Source: Pseudomonas sp. GD03944 (GTDB taxonomy: Bacteria > Pseudomonadota > Gammaproteobacteria > Pseudomonadales > Pseudomonadaceae). Taken from it: 64,000 nucleotides of DNA. Location: assembly GCF_029839275.1 (NCBI RefSeq), contig NZ_JAOCAH010000004.1, positions 248,001 through 312,000 of the forward strand. Direction: 5' to 3'. Below, one piece after another: positions 9,097-17,178 of the stretch. A program made the translations under genes and the position numbers. The notes beneath the pieces were generated by a model. The model did not search any database and was not told the origin of the DNA. It saw nothing but the letters and a program-made list of their open reading frames with translations. Positions within the stretch are counted from its first letter, which is position 1. Each line of letters starts with the position of its first letter.

Positions 9097-10461
9097 TTGT
9101 CGCAACAAAACTCATCGAGCACCAACGTGATGGCAACAAAGGGCATTGAGACCCCAAAACTAACCGCGCTACGCGTCCTGATTCTGGCCAGCGATGGTGG
9201 TTACGCTCACTGCATGGCGGTCAGCCTCGAGCGCCTCGGTGTGGCTGACGTGGAGCATGTCGAGACACTGACAGCCGCCACCTCGGTACTGCGCAGGCGA
9301 GCGGTCGATATCATCATCGCGGAAATCCACGCCGACAGAGCAGACGGCCTGATGGTGCCGTGCATGGTGAGCGAACTGGACCGGGCGGGGCGACTTCACC
9401 GTATACCCCATGTCATCTGGACAGCCGACCAGAACACGGGTGATGTATTCGGTACAACGGCGGCGACGGCGGGTCTCGACCAAGGCTGGCAGGACACCTT
9501 GAACGGTGTATCCAGGGTAGCGCTGCTCTCCCATGCACGACTCGCCCGCACCTCGGGCATCCAGGTCGAGATCGCGCCTGACAGCAGCACCGAGGGCCTG
9601 ATCGCGACGATCGAGCGCCTGGCGGATGTCACGCCCCAACCTCCCCATGTGGTCTGTGCCAACAGCGCCGAGCCACCCGACGAGGAAGAAGTGGTGAGCG
9701 CCCTGGCATCGGGTGCAGGGCTGCGAGTCGTCTACCAGCCCCAGTATCACCTGCAGACCCAACGGGTCGTGGGCGCAGAGGCGCTCGTTCGCTGGCAGCA
9801 CCCGCGCTATGGCGACGTATCGCCGTCGGTGCTGATTCCGCTCGTCAACCAGCTGGGCCTGGATCTGCTGCTCTTCAGCTTCATTGAAAAGAGCGTGATC
9901 GAAACCCTGGTGTCCCTGGACAAGGCCGGCATCGATATCCCCGTTGCCGTCAATGCATCCGCCAAAACCCTCTGTGCCCCGGGCCTGGCCACGCGACTGG
10001 CGACCAAGATGCACAAGGCCGGCCTGCCGACGAAGCGCTTGAAGATCGAGCTGACCGAAGATGTGGCGACCGACAATGAACTGGCCTTGTCCGCCTCGAT
10101 AACCGCGCTGCGTGCGAAGGGTTTTCAGGTGTCGCTGGATGACTTCGGGGCGGGCGCTGCGACCCTGGCGCTGCTTTCCCAGATGCCATTCGATGAAATG
10201 AAGATCGATGGGGCGCTCGTGCGCGCCGTGGGGCAAACCGCAACTTCGCGTGAAGTCATTTCCGGTGTGGTTGCCCTGGCCAAGCTATTCAATTTGACCC
10301 TGGTGACCGAGGGTATCGAGGATGAGTCCACCATCGCCCTTTTGAATCAGCTGGGGTGCGAAGTAGGGCAGGGATATGCACTTGCACACCCACTGGAACT
10401 GGGTGACTTCATGCAACTTGTAGGTACACGAACGGTAACGCCGCTATTCAGAAAAAGTTAG
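9097..10461 (+). CDS. EAL-domain c-di-GMP phosphodiesterase with degenerate receiver (RocR-like)
   Basis: 454 residues: an N-terminal receiver-like domain (about 25-150) and a C-terminal EAL domain (about 210-440). The EAL domain keeps its metal and catalytic motifs: GAEALVRW, VNASAKTL, IELTED, SLDDFGAG, MKIDGALV, VTEGIED and GQGYALAHPL. It should therefore hydrolyse cyclic di-GMP. In the receiver the phosphoacceptor Asp position is Glu76 in IIIAEIHADRADG, and the usual acidic pair near strand 1 is reduced (LILASDGGYAH), so normal phosphorylation is unlikely. The layout matches RocR of the P. aeruginosa Roc/Sad system, and a response regulator and BvgS-type kinase follow. The start is uncertain: TTG at 9097, GTG at 9127 or ATG at 9130, none with a strong ribosome site. 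Confidence 0.85.
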   Translation: MSQQNSSSTNVMATKGIETPKLTALRVLILASDGGYAHCMAVSLERLGVADVEHVETLTAATSVLRRRAVDIIIAEIHADRADGLMVPCMVSELDRAGRLHRIPHVIWTADQNTGDVFGTTAATAGLDQGWQDTLNGVSRVALLSHARLARTSGIQVEIAPDSSTEGLIATIERLADVTPQPPHVVCANSAEPPDEEEVVSALASGAGLRVVYQPQYHLQTQRVVGAEALVRWQHPRYGDVSPSVLIPLVNQLGLDLLLFSFIEKSVIETLVSLDKAGIDIPVAVNASAKTLCAPGLATRLATKMHKAGLPTKRLKIELTEDVATDNELALSASITALRAKGFQVSLDDFGAGAATLALLSQMPFDEMKIDGALVRAVGQTATSREVISGVVALAKLFNLTLVTEGIEDESTIALLNQLGCEVGQGYALAHPLELGDFMQLVGTRTVTPLFRKS

Positions 10462-10484
10462 TGGATAACTGTTCACTCAATTTT

Positions 10485-10509
10485 GCGCCAGGGATGGCGC
10501 ATTTTTTTT
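10485..10509 (+). terminator. Rho-independent terminator after the EAL gene
   Basis: GCGCCA (10485-10490) and TGGCGC (10495-10500) form a tight stem with a GGGA loop, extended by a T-A pair, followed by a run of eight T (10502-10509). It sits 23 bp past the stop codon, so the EAL gene is a separate unit from the regulator/kinase pair. Confidence 0.9.
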
Positions 10510-10836
10510 GCATTTTTTAATGCCTCTAGGAGTTGTCTGATTTCAAGTTGTTCTTAGGACTCCTACGATAACGCGGTCTGTGATGGAGTTCTCAGTATTG
10601 CTGGGGATTATCAGGATGACTGCGGGTTATTCGCAGCTAGGGGTTGTCGGCCAGATGAACGGACTCGTTATCGGCCCCGTTGTTCGAATGGCGAAGTCTT
10701 CATCCGGTGAAACGATCCTGCATGGCTGATGGCCAGGCGTTGGATCCATTATTGTCAAGCCTGGCTCTATGGCGGGATCGGTGAAGATAGTCTTCAATCA
10801 CCACCAGCAGCCTGGTCTCACTGAGTGTCTTGGCTT
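10510..10836 (+). promoter_or_regulatory. Upstream region of the response regulator/kinase operon
   Basis: This 327-bp stretch holds no gene. It should carry the promoter of the response regulator/kinase operon. The clearest element is an inverted repeat at 10552-10568, listed separately; a similar half-site, CTCTAGGAG, lies near 10524-10532. I see no confident sigma-70 promoter. Confidence 0.4.
10552..10568. promoter_or_regulatory. Inverted repeat, candidate response-regulator operator
   Basis: TCTTAGGA-C-TCCTACGA forms an inverted repeat with seven of eight positions complementary and a one-base centre. Its heptad-like arms resemble sites bound by BvgA/NarL-type regulators. It lies about 270 bp before the regulator gene, which makes autoregulation possible. 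The assignment is inference from motif shape and position. Confidence 0.4.
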
Positions 10837-11496
10837 ATGAAACGCTTACGTATTGCTTTGCTCGATGACCATGCCGTTGTTCGCCATGGACTGGTCAGCC
10901 ACCTTGCTGCGGAGTCTGGCATCGAAGTCGTCGGTGCGTACGAAAGCAGCCGCGACCTGATGCGTGGCATGGTCACTGCGCCGGCCGATATCCTGCTGCT
11001 GGATTTTGCCCTGGGGCGTGATGAGCTCGATGGCGTTTCGCTGATCCGCGCGTTGCGCGTGAAGTTTCCCGATTGCCGCATCCTCGTGTTGTCCACCCAC
11101 CATGAATCGGCCACGGTCTCGTTGGCATTGCGTGTCGGTGCCCGCGGGTTCGTCGGTAAGGGGGAGGACATGGGCGACCTGGTCAAGGCCATCCGCACCG
11201 TGGCCTCAGGCGCCATCTATCTGAGCGCGGACATGTCCTACCAGGTCGCGGACGCGACTCGACCTGGCGGCGCGGAGGAGGAAGAGGTCGGCGAGAGTGC
11301 GTTGCAGCGTGCCGCGCTGTCAGCCAGGGAGCAGGAGGTGATTCGCTGCTACCTGGCCGGGATGACCGTCACCGAGATCGCGGAAAAATTCAAACGCAGT
11401 ATCAAGACCATCAGCGCGCAGAAGGCGTCGGCATTTCGCAAGCTCGGCGTCACGTCGAACAACGGCCTGTTCAAGATCATGAATACCCTGGAGTAG
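10837..11496 (+). CDS. NarL/FixJ-family response regulator (RocA1-like)
   Basis: 219 residues from ATG 10837: a receiver domain (about 1-120) and a LuxR-type helix-turn-helix (about 150-215). The receiver keeps the acidic pair in ALLDDH and the phosphoacceptor Asp56 in LLLDFALG. The C-terminal domain shows LSAREQEVIRCYLAGMTVTE and the recognition helix IKTISAQKASAFRKLGV. An in-frame GTG at 10825 would add four residues; ATG places the start directly before strand 1, as is usual. The kinase gene begins 8 bp downstream, so both are co-transcribed. It is the likely phosphorelay output, analogous to RocA1/SadR-system regulators that control surface attachment genes. The target genes are not shown by the sequence. 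Confidence 0.88.
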   Translation: MKRLRIALLDDHAVVRHGLVSHLAAESGIEVVGAYESSRDLMRGMVTAPADILLLDFALGRDELDGVSLIRALRVKFPDCRILVLSTHHESATVSLALRVGARGFVGKGEDMGDLVKAIRTVASGAIYLSADMSYQVADATRPGGAEEEEVGESALQRAALSAREQEVIRCYLAGMTVTEIAEKFKRSIKTISAQKASAFRKLGVTSNNGLFKIMNTLE

Positions 11497-11504
11497 TCAT
11501 CGCC

Positions 11505-13910
11505 ATGCGGGGTTTCACTCATGCGTGTTGGGCTTTTGTATTGCTCTTGCTCGGTGCCGGGGTGAGCGCCCAGCCGCCGGATGAATTCGTTCTCACTGAT
11601 GAAGAACGTGCCTGGATTACCGAGCACCCCGTGGTTCGCGTCGGCGTCATGGCGGACGTCTCACCGATTGAGTACATGCAAGACGGAACGCTCAAGGGAT
11701 TGTCCAGCGAGTACCTCGACAACCTCGCTCGCAAGACCGGCCTGACCTTCACCTATGTACCCGCCACGCCCATTGATGAGCGCATCGACCTGCTGCTGAA
11801 CAAGCAAATCGATATGATTTCCGCGGTTCGGCTGAACAGCCCGGTGGGCGAGGACCCACGGCTGATCCATACCTCTTCCTACCTCAATACCACGGCCGTG
11901 GTGGTCACGCGCATGCAGCACCCACCCATTATGGAGGGCCAGCAGCTCAACGGCCTGACGGTGACGGTGCCCTATCCCGATCGCTACAGGGAGGTCATGG
12001 CGAGGAAAGCGCCGGGTGCCAAGTTGATCGTAGGCAGTTCCGCCATGGGAATGCTGCAGCAAGTGGACAGCGGGGAGGTGGATGCCGCGATTGCGACGGA
12101 AGCGTATCTACTGCCGTTTCTCTATCGGGAGTTTCAAGGGCGACTGCAAATTTCCGGGGTGTTGGCGGATGTGGCCTCCCTGGTGGGTATGAGCACCCGT
12201 CGTGATGATGTGATATTGCACGGGATCATCCAGAAGGCGTTTTCATCGCTTTCGGCCGAGGAAACCCGCCTGATTCATGCCAGCTGGCTGCAGCAACATG
12301 TGGGGCAGGCGTTCTCTATCTCCGACCTTGTTGCACGCTACCCGCATGAAGTCGTATTGATCACGCTCGTGGTGCTGCTGTTGATGGCGCTGGTGTACCT
12401 CACGCACCGCATGCGTCGGCGCGCGGAACGCAACGAACAGGAAAAGACCATGTTCCTGGCCGTCATGAGCCACGAGATCCGCTCCCCCATGAATGCCGTA
12501 CTCGCTGCTGTCGAGCTGCTGCGAAATACCCCGCTGGACAAGCAGCAACAGCACTTCGCGGACCTCGCCAACAACGGCGCCAACTCGTTGCTGACGCTGC
12601 TGAACGACGTGCTGGATATCTCCAAACTCGATGCCGGCCAGGTGAAACTGGAGTTCGAACCGGTCAACGTTGCCGCCCTGGTGCGAAATGTCGTGGACCT
12701 GCAATGCCTGCGGGCTCGGGAAAAACATATTTCCCTGACGGTAGATGGCCAGGCGGACCTGCCGCTGCTCATGCTCGATGAGGCGCGCCTGGGGCAGGTG
12801 CTGCACAACCTGATTTCCAATGCCATCAAGTTCACCGAGGTCGGCGGGGTAGAAGTCAGCTTCTCCGTGACCAACGGGCACTCGGTCAAACACAAGCACC
12901 TGCATATCGCCGTGACCGACACCGGCATTGGCATCACCGAAGAGGCCCAGGCGCGGCTCTTCCAGCCCTATGTGCAGGCTGCCCGCATGTACAAGCGATC
13001 CGGGGGAACAGGGCTCGGCCTGGCCATTTGCCGGGATTTGCTCAAGCTGATGCAGGGCACGATTTCGCTCAGCAGCGAACCCGGAAAAGGCACCCGCGTG
13101 GCGCTGTCGCTGCTGGCCGAAGTGGCACCGGCGACGGCTGCCCCGGCTGAAATGCCGGCTGTTTCGGGGGCCACGCACAGTGGTCAGGTCAATAACCTGC
13201 GCATTCTGGTGGTGGAAGACACCCCGGCCAACCAGGCCGTTCTGCAGGCCCAGATCGAAGGCTTCGGCTGCACGCCAGTCATCGCCCGGGATGGGGCGCA
13301 GGCCATCGCCTGCTTCGAGCAGGGCGTCTATGACTTGGTGTTGATGGATTGCGACCTGCCTGACCAGGACGGCTATTCCCTGACCACGCTGTTCCGCATC
13401 ATGGAGCAGGACTCGGAGCAGACCCGCTGCCCGATCATCGCCATCTCGGCCTCGACCGATAACAAGCACATTACCCGCTGCTTCGACTCCGGTATGGACG
13501 GCATCCTCGGCAAGCCGATCAGCCTCGGCAAACTCCAGGATGCGATCGAGCTCTGGTGCGGTGTCACCCTGACACTGCTGCCCATGCCGTTCGCAAGCCA
13601 GGGGCCCCTGGGCAATGCCCAGATCCACGACGCCCTGGAGCAGGACCTGCACGCGCTGCTCGAGGCCATGGTGCTGCGCAATGCCGACGCCGCCCGCCAT
13701 GCCGTGCACCGCCTGCATGGCGCCGCCCTCAGCATCGAATGGCCCGAGATCGCAGGGCCTGCCAACACCATCGAAGACCTGCTGCGTGCCGACACCCCGC
13801 TGGATGCGGCGGCTTACACCCCAGCCCTCGAAGTGCTGGTCAGCCACTTCCGCACCACGTCCTTCCCCAGCCCCCTTTCCGTACGTCCGAGTGCTCACGA
13901 ACTCAGCTGA
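11505..13910 (+). CDS. BvgS-like unorthodox sensor kinase (RocS-like)
   Basis: 801 residues: an N-terminal signal peptide ending near GAGVSAQ; one periplasmic SBP_bac_3 (Venus-flytrap) domain (about 35-265); a membrane helix (about 280-300, VVLITLVVLLLMALVYL); HisKA with His323 in VMSHEIRSPMN; HATPase with NLISNAIKFTE, DTGIGI and GGTGLGLAI; a receiver with Asp615 in LVLMDCDLPDQDG; and a C-terminal Hpt with His735 in HRLHGAAL. This is a complete four-step phosphorelay that can pass phosphate to the adjacent NarL-type regulator. BvgS, EvgS and RocS proteins share the architecture, although many carry two periplasmic domains and this one carries one. Its ligand is unknown. Confidence 0.9.
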   Translation: MRGFTHACWAFVLLLLGAGVSAQPPDEFVLTDEERAWITEHPVVRVGVMADVSPIEYMQDGTLKGLSSEYLDNLARKTGLTFTYVPATPIDERIDLLLNKQIDMISAVRLNSPVGEDPRLIHTSSYLNTTAVVVTRMQHPPIMEGQQLNGLTVTVPYPDRYREVMARKAPGAKLIVGSSAMGMLQQVDSGEVDAAIATEAYLLPFLYREFQGRLQISGVLADVASLVGMSTRRDDVILHGIIQKAFSSLSAEETRLIHASWLQQHVGQAFSISDLVARYPHEVVLITLVVLLLMALVYLTHRMRRRAERNEQEKTMFLAVMSHEIRSPMNAVLAAVELLRNTPLDKQQQHFADLANNGANSLLTLLNDVLDISKLDAGQVKLEFEPVNVAALVRNVVDLQCLRAREKHISLTVDGQADLPLLMLDEARLGQVLHNLISNAIKFTEVGGVEVSFSVTNGHSVKHKHLHIAVTDTGIGITEEAQARLFQPYVQAARMYKRSGGTGLGLAICRDLLKLMQGTISLSSEPGKGTRVALSLLAEVAPATAAPAEMPAVSGATHSGQVNNLRILVVEDTPANQAVLQAQIEGFGCTPVIARDGAQAIACFEQGVYDLVLMDCDLPDQDGYSLTTLFRIMEQDSEQTRCPIIAISASTDNKHITRCFDSGMDGILGKPISLGKLQDAIELWCGVTLTLLPMPFASQGPLGNAQIHDALEQDLHALLEAMVLRNADAARHAVHRLHGAALSIEWPEIAGPANTIEDLLRADTPLDAAAYTPALEVLVSHFRTTSFPSPLSVRPSAHELS

Positions 13911-14075
13911 TGTGTGCCTATCGGCACCCGATGGGCACGGTTCTGAAAGAACGTCCTCCCGACGATGATACCGGTTGGGTATAAGGCAATGCCCGCAACG
14001 GCGGAAATCAGGTCGAACCATTGCCATGGCCATGAAGTCACAGCCTGTAAGCCCACCGACTGTGGAGACACCGCC

Positions 14076-14477
14076 ATGAGTTACAACTGGGACCTGATCG
14101 AACGCCTGTTGCATGAGGCGCAGAACTCCGCCGGCAAACCCTTCGCGCCGCGCCGCTATGCCGAGGAACTGGCCGATGAACTGGGCCAGGCAGGCGAACA
14201 TATCGATAACCTCGACCACTTCCGGGCCGAAGCCACGCGCTATGAATCAGTGCTGCTGGAAAACGGCTTCATCGAGCCCCGCCACGAAAGCGAAGGCGGT
14301 AACGGCGAGAACTTCGTGCTCACACCACGCGGCGCACAGCTGATGGCCATGCTCGACAGCGCCATCCCAGGCGGCGAACACCCGCGCGAAGTCCTCGACG
14401 AGGCGGGCGAAGCGGCCCTGACAGCGGAAGTGTTCGATGAAGTCGCGCCGAAGGGCAACCTCACCGAGGCTAACTGA
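14076..14477 (+). CDS. Hypothetical protein, putative winged-helix (DUF2513-like)
   Basis: 133 residues beginning MSYNWDLIERLLHEAQ, with GGAG nine to twelve bases before the ATG. The first two thirds look helical and resemble the small winged-helix proteins related to DUF2513: an opening WDLIERLL helix, a central helix DHFRAEATRYESVLLENGF, then a strand-like turn NFVLTPRGAQLMAML. The tail is acidic. I do not recognise a precise function. It stands alone between the kinase and a convergent epimerase gene. The family link is a resemblance, not a demonstrated match. Confidence 0.6.
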   Translation: MSYNWDLIERLLHEAQNSAGKPFAPRRYAEELADELGQAGEHIDNLDHFRAEATRYESVLLENGFIEPRHESEGGNGENFVLTPRGAQLMAMLDSAIPGGEHPREVLDEAGEAALTAEVFDEVAPKGNLTEAN

Positions 14478-14486
14478 CGACCTGCT

Positions 14487-15857
14487 TCAATCCTGTCGAA
14501 TCAGGTCTTCCAGCGCTGTATCGAGCGCCGCATGCCGAAAGACGTAACCGTGCTGGAGCAGCTTATCGGGCACGACGCGTTGACCGCTCAGCAGGACTTC
14601 GTCAGCCATTTCCCCGACCAGTAAGCGCACTGCAGGGGCGGGGACTCGCACCCTGAACCGTGCCCTGGGGATGTACCGCTTCAGGACCGTCACGAATGCG
14701 GCGTGGGTCACGGGTTCAGGGGCCGTTAGGTTGATTGCTCCGCTGATGACAGGCGAAGCGATCAGCAGCGCGCAGATATCCAGCACGTCATGCAAATGAA
14801 TCCAAGGCATCCATTGGCAGCCGTTGCCGAGTTCCGCAGCAACGCCCATATCGAAGGAGCGACGCAGCTCTTTCAGGGGGCCGCCATCACGCCCCAGGAC
14901 GATGCCGATACGCAGCAGGCAGACCCGCACGCCCAAGGCCTCCATGCGCATCGCCCGTTGTTCCCATTGAGCGCACAGCTCATGGGAGAAGCTGGCCCTG
15001 CCGGGGCTGCTCTCGTTCAACTCCTCGTCGTGCCAATGGCCATAAAACCCCACCGCCGATCCGCTGAGCAGTACTTCGGGCTTGCTGTTCAACCGCTGGA
15101 CCAGTTGCAGCAGCGCGTCCGTCATATCCAACCGGCTTTGCACAAAGCGCTGTTTGCGCCAGGCAGTCCAACGCGCGGCAGCCAGTGGCTCGCCCGCCAG
15201 GTTGATAATGGCATCGATGCGCCCCTCATCGCCGATCTGTTGCAGGTCGGTCAGGCAGATCACACGGGTGCGAATACCACTCAGATTCCCGATGTTGCGC
15301 GTGAGCAGCAGAACATCGTGGCCCTGCTGGCTCAACGCATTAGCCAGCGGCGTGCCGATGAAGCCGCTGCCGCCTGTAATCAGGATGCGTAAGCGGCGAT
15401 CAGCCAGTGAGCGGAGCTGAACGACCGGTTCTTTTGGGCGAGAATTGGGCCTGAGCAAGAGCAAGGGAATCGCGATCGACAGCGCCGCTGCGCTGTTCAG
15501 GTAGGCGTGCATCGTCAGGCCGAAGTAGAGCGAAATGCTGCTGTCCAGCACGCACCAGACGAGCAGGGCAACGAACAGTGCCGGCTTGATGACGGCGTGC
15601 CCGTGCCGGTAGTACAGGTTGATCAGTACGCAGAGCAGCACGCCCCAACTGGCAACCGTAGGGCCGAACAGACCGACCATGGTGCGCAGCAGACTGTCGT
15701 ACCCAGCGGGCGGTAGATCTGCGCTACCCGTGCTGGCATAGAGCTGCCGGAAGTAATCGTCGGTGATCGAAAAATGCGCCGCAAAGGCCAGCACCACGCC
15801 CAAAACGATGTGGCCGATCCCTACAGCCAATAACCAGCGGTAAAGCCAACGATTCAT
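14487..15857 (-). CDS. TIGR01777-family NAD(P)-binding epimerase with N-terminal membrane domain
   Basis: 456 residues. Residues 1-145 hold about four hydrophobic helices (MNRWLYRWLLAVGIGHIVLG onward), resembling small DoxX-like membrane modules. From about residue 158 it becomes an extended short-chain dehydrogenase/epimerase of the TIGR01777 (YfcH/SulA-like) type, with RILITGGSGFIGTPLA, LAGEPLAAARW, SGSAVGFYG and PWIHLHDVLD. I chose ATG 15857 because the membrane helix begins there and GGGGAAGCAGGG precedes it; the frame is open to 15935. The substrate is unknown for the family. The fusion to a membrane domain is the unusual part. The gene ends 9 bp from the convergent small gene. Confidence 0.8.
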   Translation of the reverse strand: MNRWLYRWLLAVGIGHIVLGVVLAFAAHFSITDDYFRQLYASTGSADLPPAGYDSLLRTMVGLFGPTVASWGVLLCVLINLYYRHGHAVIKPALFVALLVWCVLDSSISLYFGLTMHAYLNSAAALSIAIPLLLLRPNSRPKEPVVQLRSLADRRLRILITGGSGFIGTPLANALSQQGHDVLLLTRNIGNLSGIRTRVICLTDLQQIGDEGRIDAIINLAGEPLAAARWTAWRKQRFVQSRLDMTDALLQLVQRLNSKPEVLLSGSAVGFYGHWHDEELNESSPGRASFSHELCAQWEQRAMRMEALGVRVCLLRIGIVLGRDGGPLKELRRSFDMGVAAELGNGCQWMPWIHLHDVLDICALLIASPVISGAINLTAPEPVTHAAFVTVLKRYIPRARFRVRVPAPAVRLLVGEMADEVLLSGQRVVPDKLLQHGYVFRHAALDTALEDLIRQD

Positions 15858-15966
15858 CCCTGCTTCCCCATCGACCAAGTTCTGTTCGCGATCATAGGGG
15901 CGGCACCTGGCAAAGGCTCGCGAATTCTGTCGCAACCCGGCCTACCAACCGAACCTGCCTACCAGC

Positions 15967-15992
15967 GGTGGACAAGCTTCGCGTTGTCCACC
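15967..15992. repeat. REP-like inverted repeat, unit 1
   Basis: GGTGGACAA (15967-15975) and TTGTCCACC (15984-15992) around an 8-base loop, GCTTCGCG, followed by CTAC. Its sequence is the reverse-orientation partner of the unit at 16040-16067. Confidence 0.7.
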
Positions 15993-16039
15993 CTACAACC
16001 GCCTGCCACCGCGTCCTACAACTGCTTGCCACCCCGTAG

Positions 16040-16067
16040 GGTGGAAAACCGCGAAGCGTTTTCCACC
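16040..16067. repeat. REP-like inverted repeat, unit 2
   Basis: GGTGGAAAAC (16040-16049) and GTTTTCCACC (16058-16067) around an 8-base loop, CGCGAAGC, preceded by CCGTAG. With unit 1 it forms a head-to-head pair, a common arrangement of repetitive extragenic palindromes in Pseudomonas. Confidence 0.7.
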
Positions 16068-16213
16068 GTGCTTACTGACTGCTAGCGCTGTACCGGTAGA
16101 GTGGGGCGCAACGTTTTGCGAGCACGCGAAATACGCCGTACCTGCCAAACGTCAGCAGAAACAGCCTCAGCCGAGGGATGGAGGCTTACTGCCGCAACCG
16201 AGTGATAGTCGGC

Positions 16214-17176
16214 TTACTCACTGCGCAGGAAGTGCACGCTGAACAGCGCTGCCGGGTCGCGCCACATCGAGACCGGGGCGAAGCCGCAGTCGGCGGCCAG
16301 TTTGAGAAAGCGGCTGGGTGTGTATTTGTAGGAGTTTTCCGTGTGCAGGGTTTCGCCGGCAGCGAAGTCGAACACCCGGTCTTCGATACGAACCTGTTGC
16401 GCCTTTGGGCTGATCAGGTGCATCTCGATGCGCGATTCGGCCTCGTTGTAGAAGGCCCGGTGCTGAAAGCGGCTGGGGTCGATGTCGCTGTCCAGTTCGC
16501 GGCGGATGCGCTCCAGCAGGTTGAGGTTGAACAGGGCGGTAACGCCGGCCTCGTCATTGTAGGCGCGCTCGAGCACCTCGCGGTTCTTCACCAGGTCGAC
16601 GCCAATCAGCAGGCCGCTGCCGGTCGGCAGGGCTTGGTGCAGGTTGTGTAGAAAGGCGCGGGCCTGCTGAGGGTCGAAGTTGCCGATGCTGGAGCCGGGA
16701 AAGAACGCCAACGGGCGCTCCCCCAGTGCCTCGGCGGGCAGTTTCATCGGCTGGCTGAAGTCGGCGCACAGGGCGTGGACGTCCAGCCAGCGGTAGTCGG
16801 CGGCCAGGCGGCGGGTGCTGGCGTGCAGAAATTCTCGGGAAATATCGATACCCAGGTAGCGCGTCGGGCGCAGGGCCTCGAGCAGCAGGCGGACCTTGCG
16901 GCTGGCGCCGCTGCCCAGTTCAACCAGGCTGGCGTTGCGCCCGGCCAGCGCGGCGATGTCGCTCGCGGCGAGGCGCAGGATCGTCTCTTCGGTACGGGTC
17001 GGGTAGTACTCGGGTTGCCGGCAGATCAGTTCGAACAGCTGCGAGCCCGCGTGATCGTAGAAGAACTTTGGCGACAGGGCCTTGGGGGTGGCGGCGAAGC
17101 CGGCCAGGACCTCTTCACGCAGCGCGGCCTGTTCGGGGTCCAGGGGTTGTTCGTGAACGCGAATTGCCAGTGCCAT
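16214..17176 (-). CDS. egtD: L-histidine N-alpha-methyltransferase (EgtD)
   Basis: SAM-dependent enzyme that trimethylates the alpha-amino group of histidine to give hercynine. 320 residues from ATG 17176, the normal EgtD size. Family motifs are present: YYPTRTEETIL, the SAM-binding LVELGSGASRKVRLLLEAL, and FFPGSSIGNFDPQQARAFL. The C-terminal part contains NSYKYTPSRFLKLA, matching the histidine-binding region. The start lies only 2 bp after the egtB stop, so the two enzymes are made from one message. The frame is open further upstream but overlaps egtB, which rules out the longer start. Confidence 0.92.
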   Translation of the reverse strand: MALAIRVHEQPLDPEQAALREEVLAGFAATPKALSPKFFYDHAGSQLFELICRQPEYYPTRTEETILRLAASDIAALAGRNASLVELGSGASRKVRLLLEALRPTRYLGIDISREFLHASTRRLAADYRWLDVHALCADFSQPMKLPAEALGERPLAFFPGSSIGNFDPQQARAFLHNLHQALPTGSGLLIGVDLVKNREVLERAYNDEAGVTALFNLNLLERIRRELDSDIDPSRFQHRAFYNEAESRIEMHLISPKAQQVRIEDRVFDFAAGETLHTENSYKYTPSRFLKLAADCGFAPVSMWRDPAALFSVHFLRSE

Positions 17177-17178
17177 GC

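Larger units (their letters stand above)
15858..16213. other. Intergenic region with REP-like hairpins
   Basis: This 356-bp stretch has no gene. It contains a pair of oppositely oriented REP-like hairpins (15967-15992 and 16040-16067). AGCCTC (16163-16168) pairs with GAGGCT (16181-16186) and could act as a weak terminator for egtD on the minus strand. The promoter of the epimerase gene should also lie here; none stands out. Confidence 0.5.

Noticed and set aside
9169..10236. 355-codon minus-strand frame opposite the EAL gene
   Set aside because: No domain content; the plus-strand EAL protein has all catalytic motifs.
12243..14219. 658-codon minus-strand frame opposite the sensor kinase
   Set aside because: Its product lacks any motif, and the plus strand encodes an intact BvgS-like kinase and the small gene after it.
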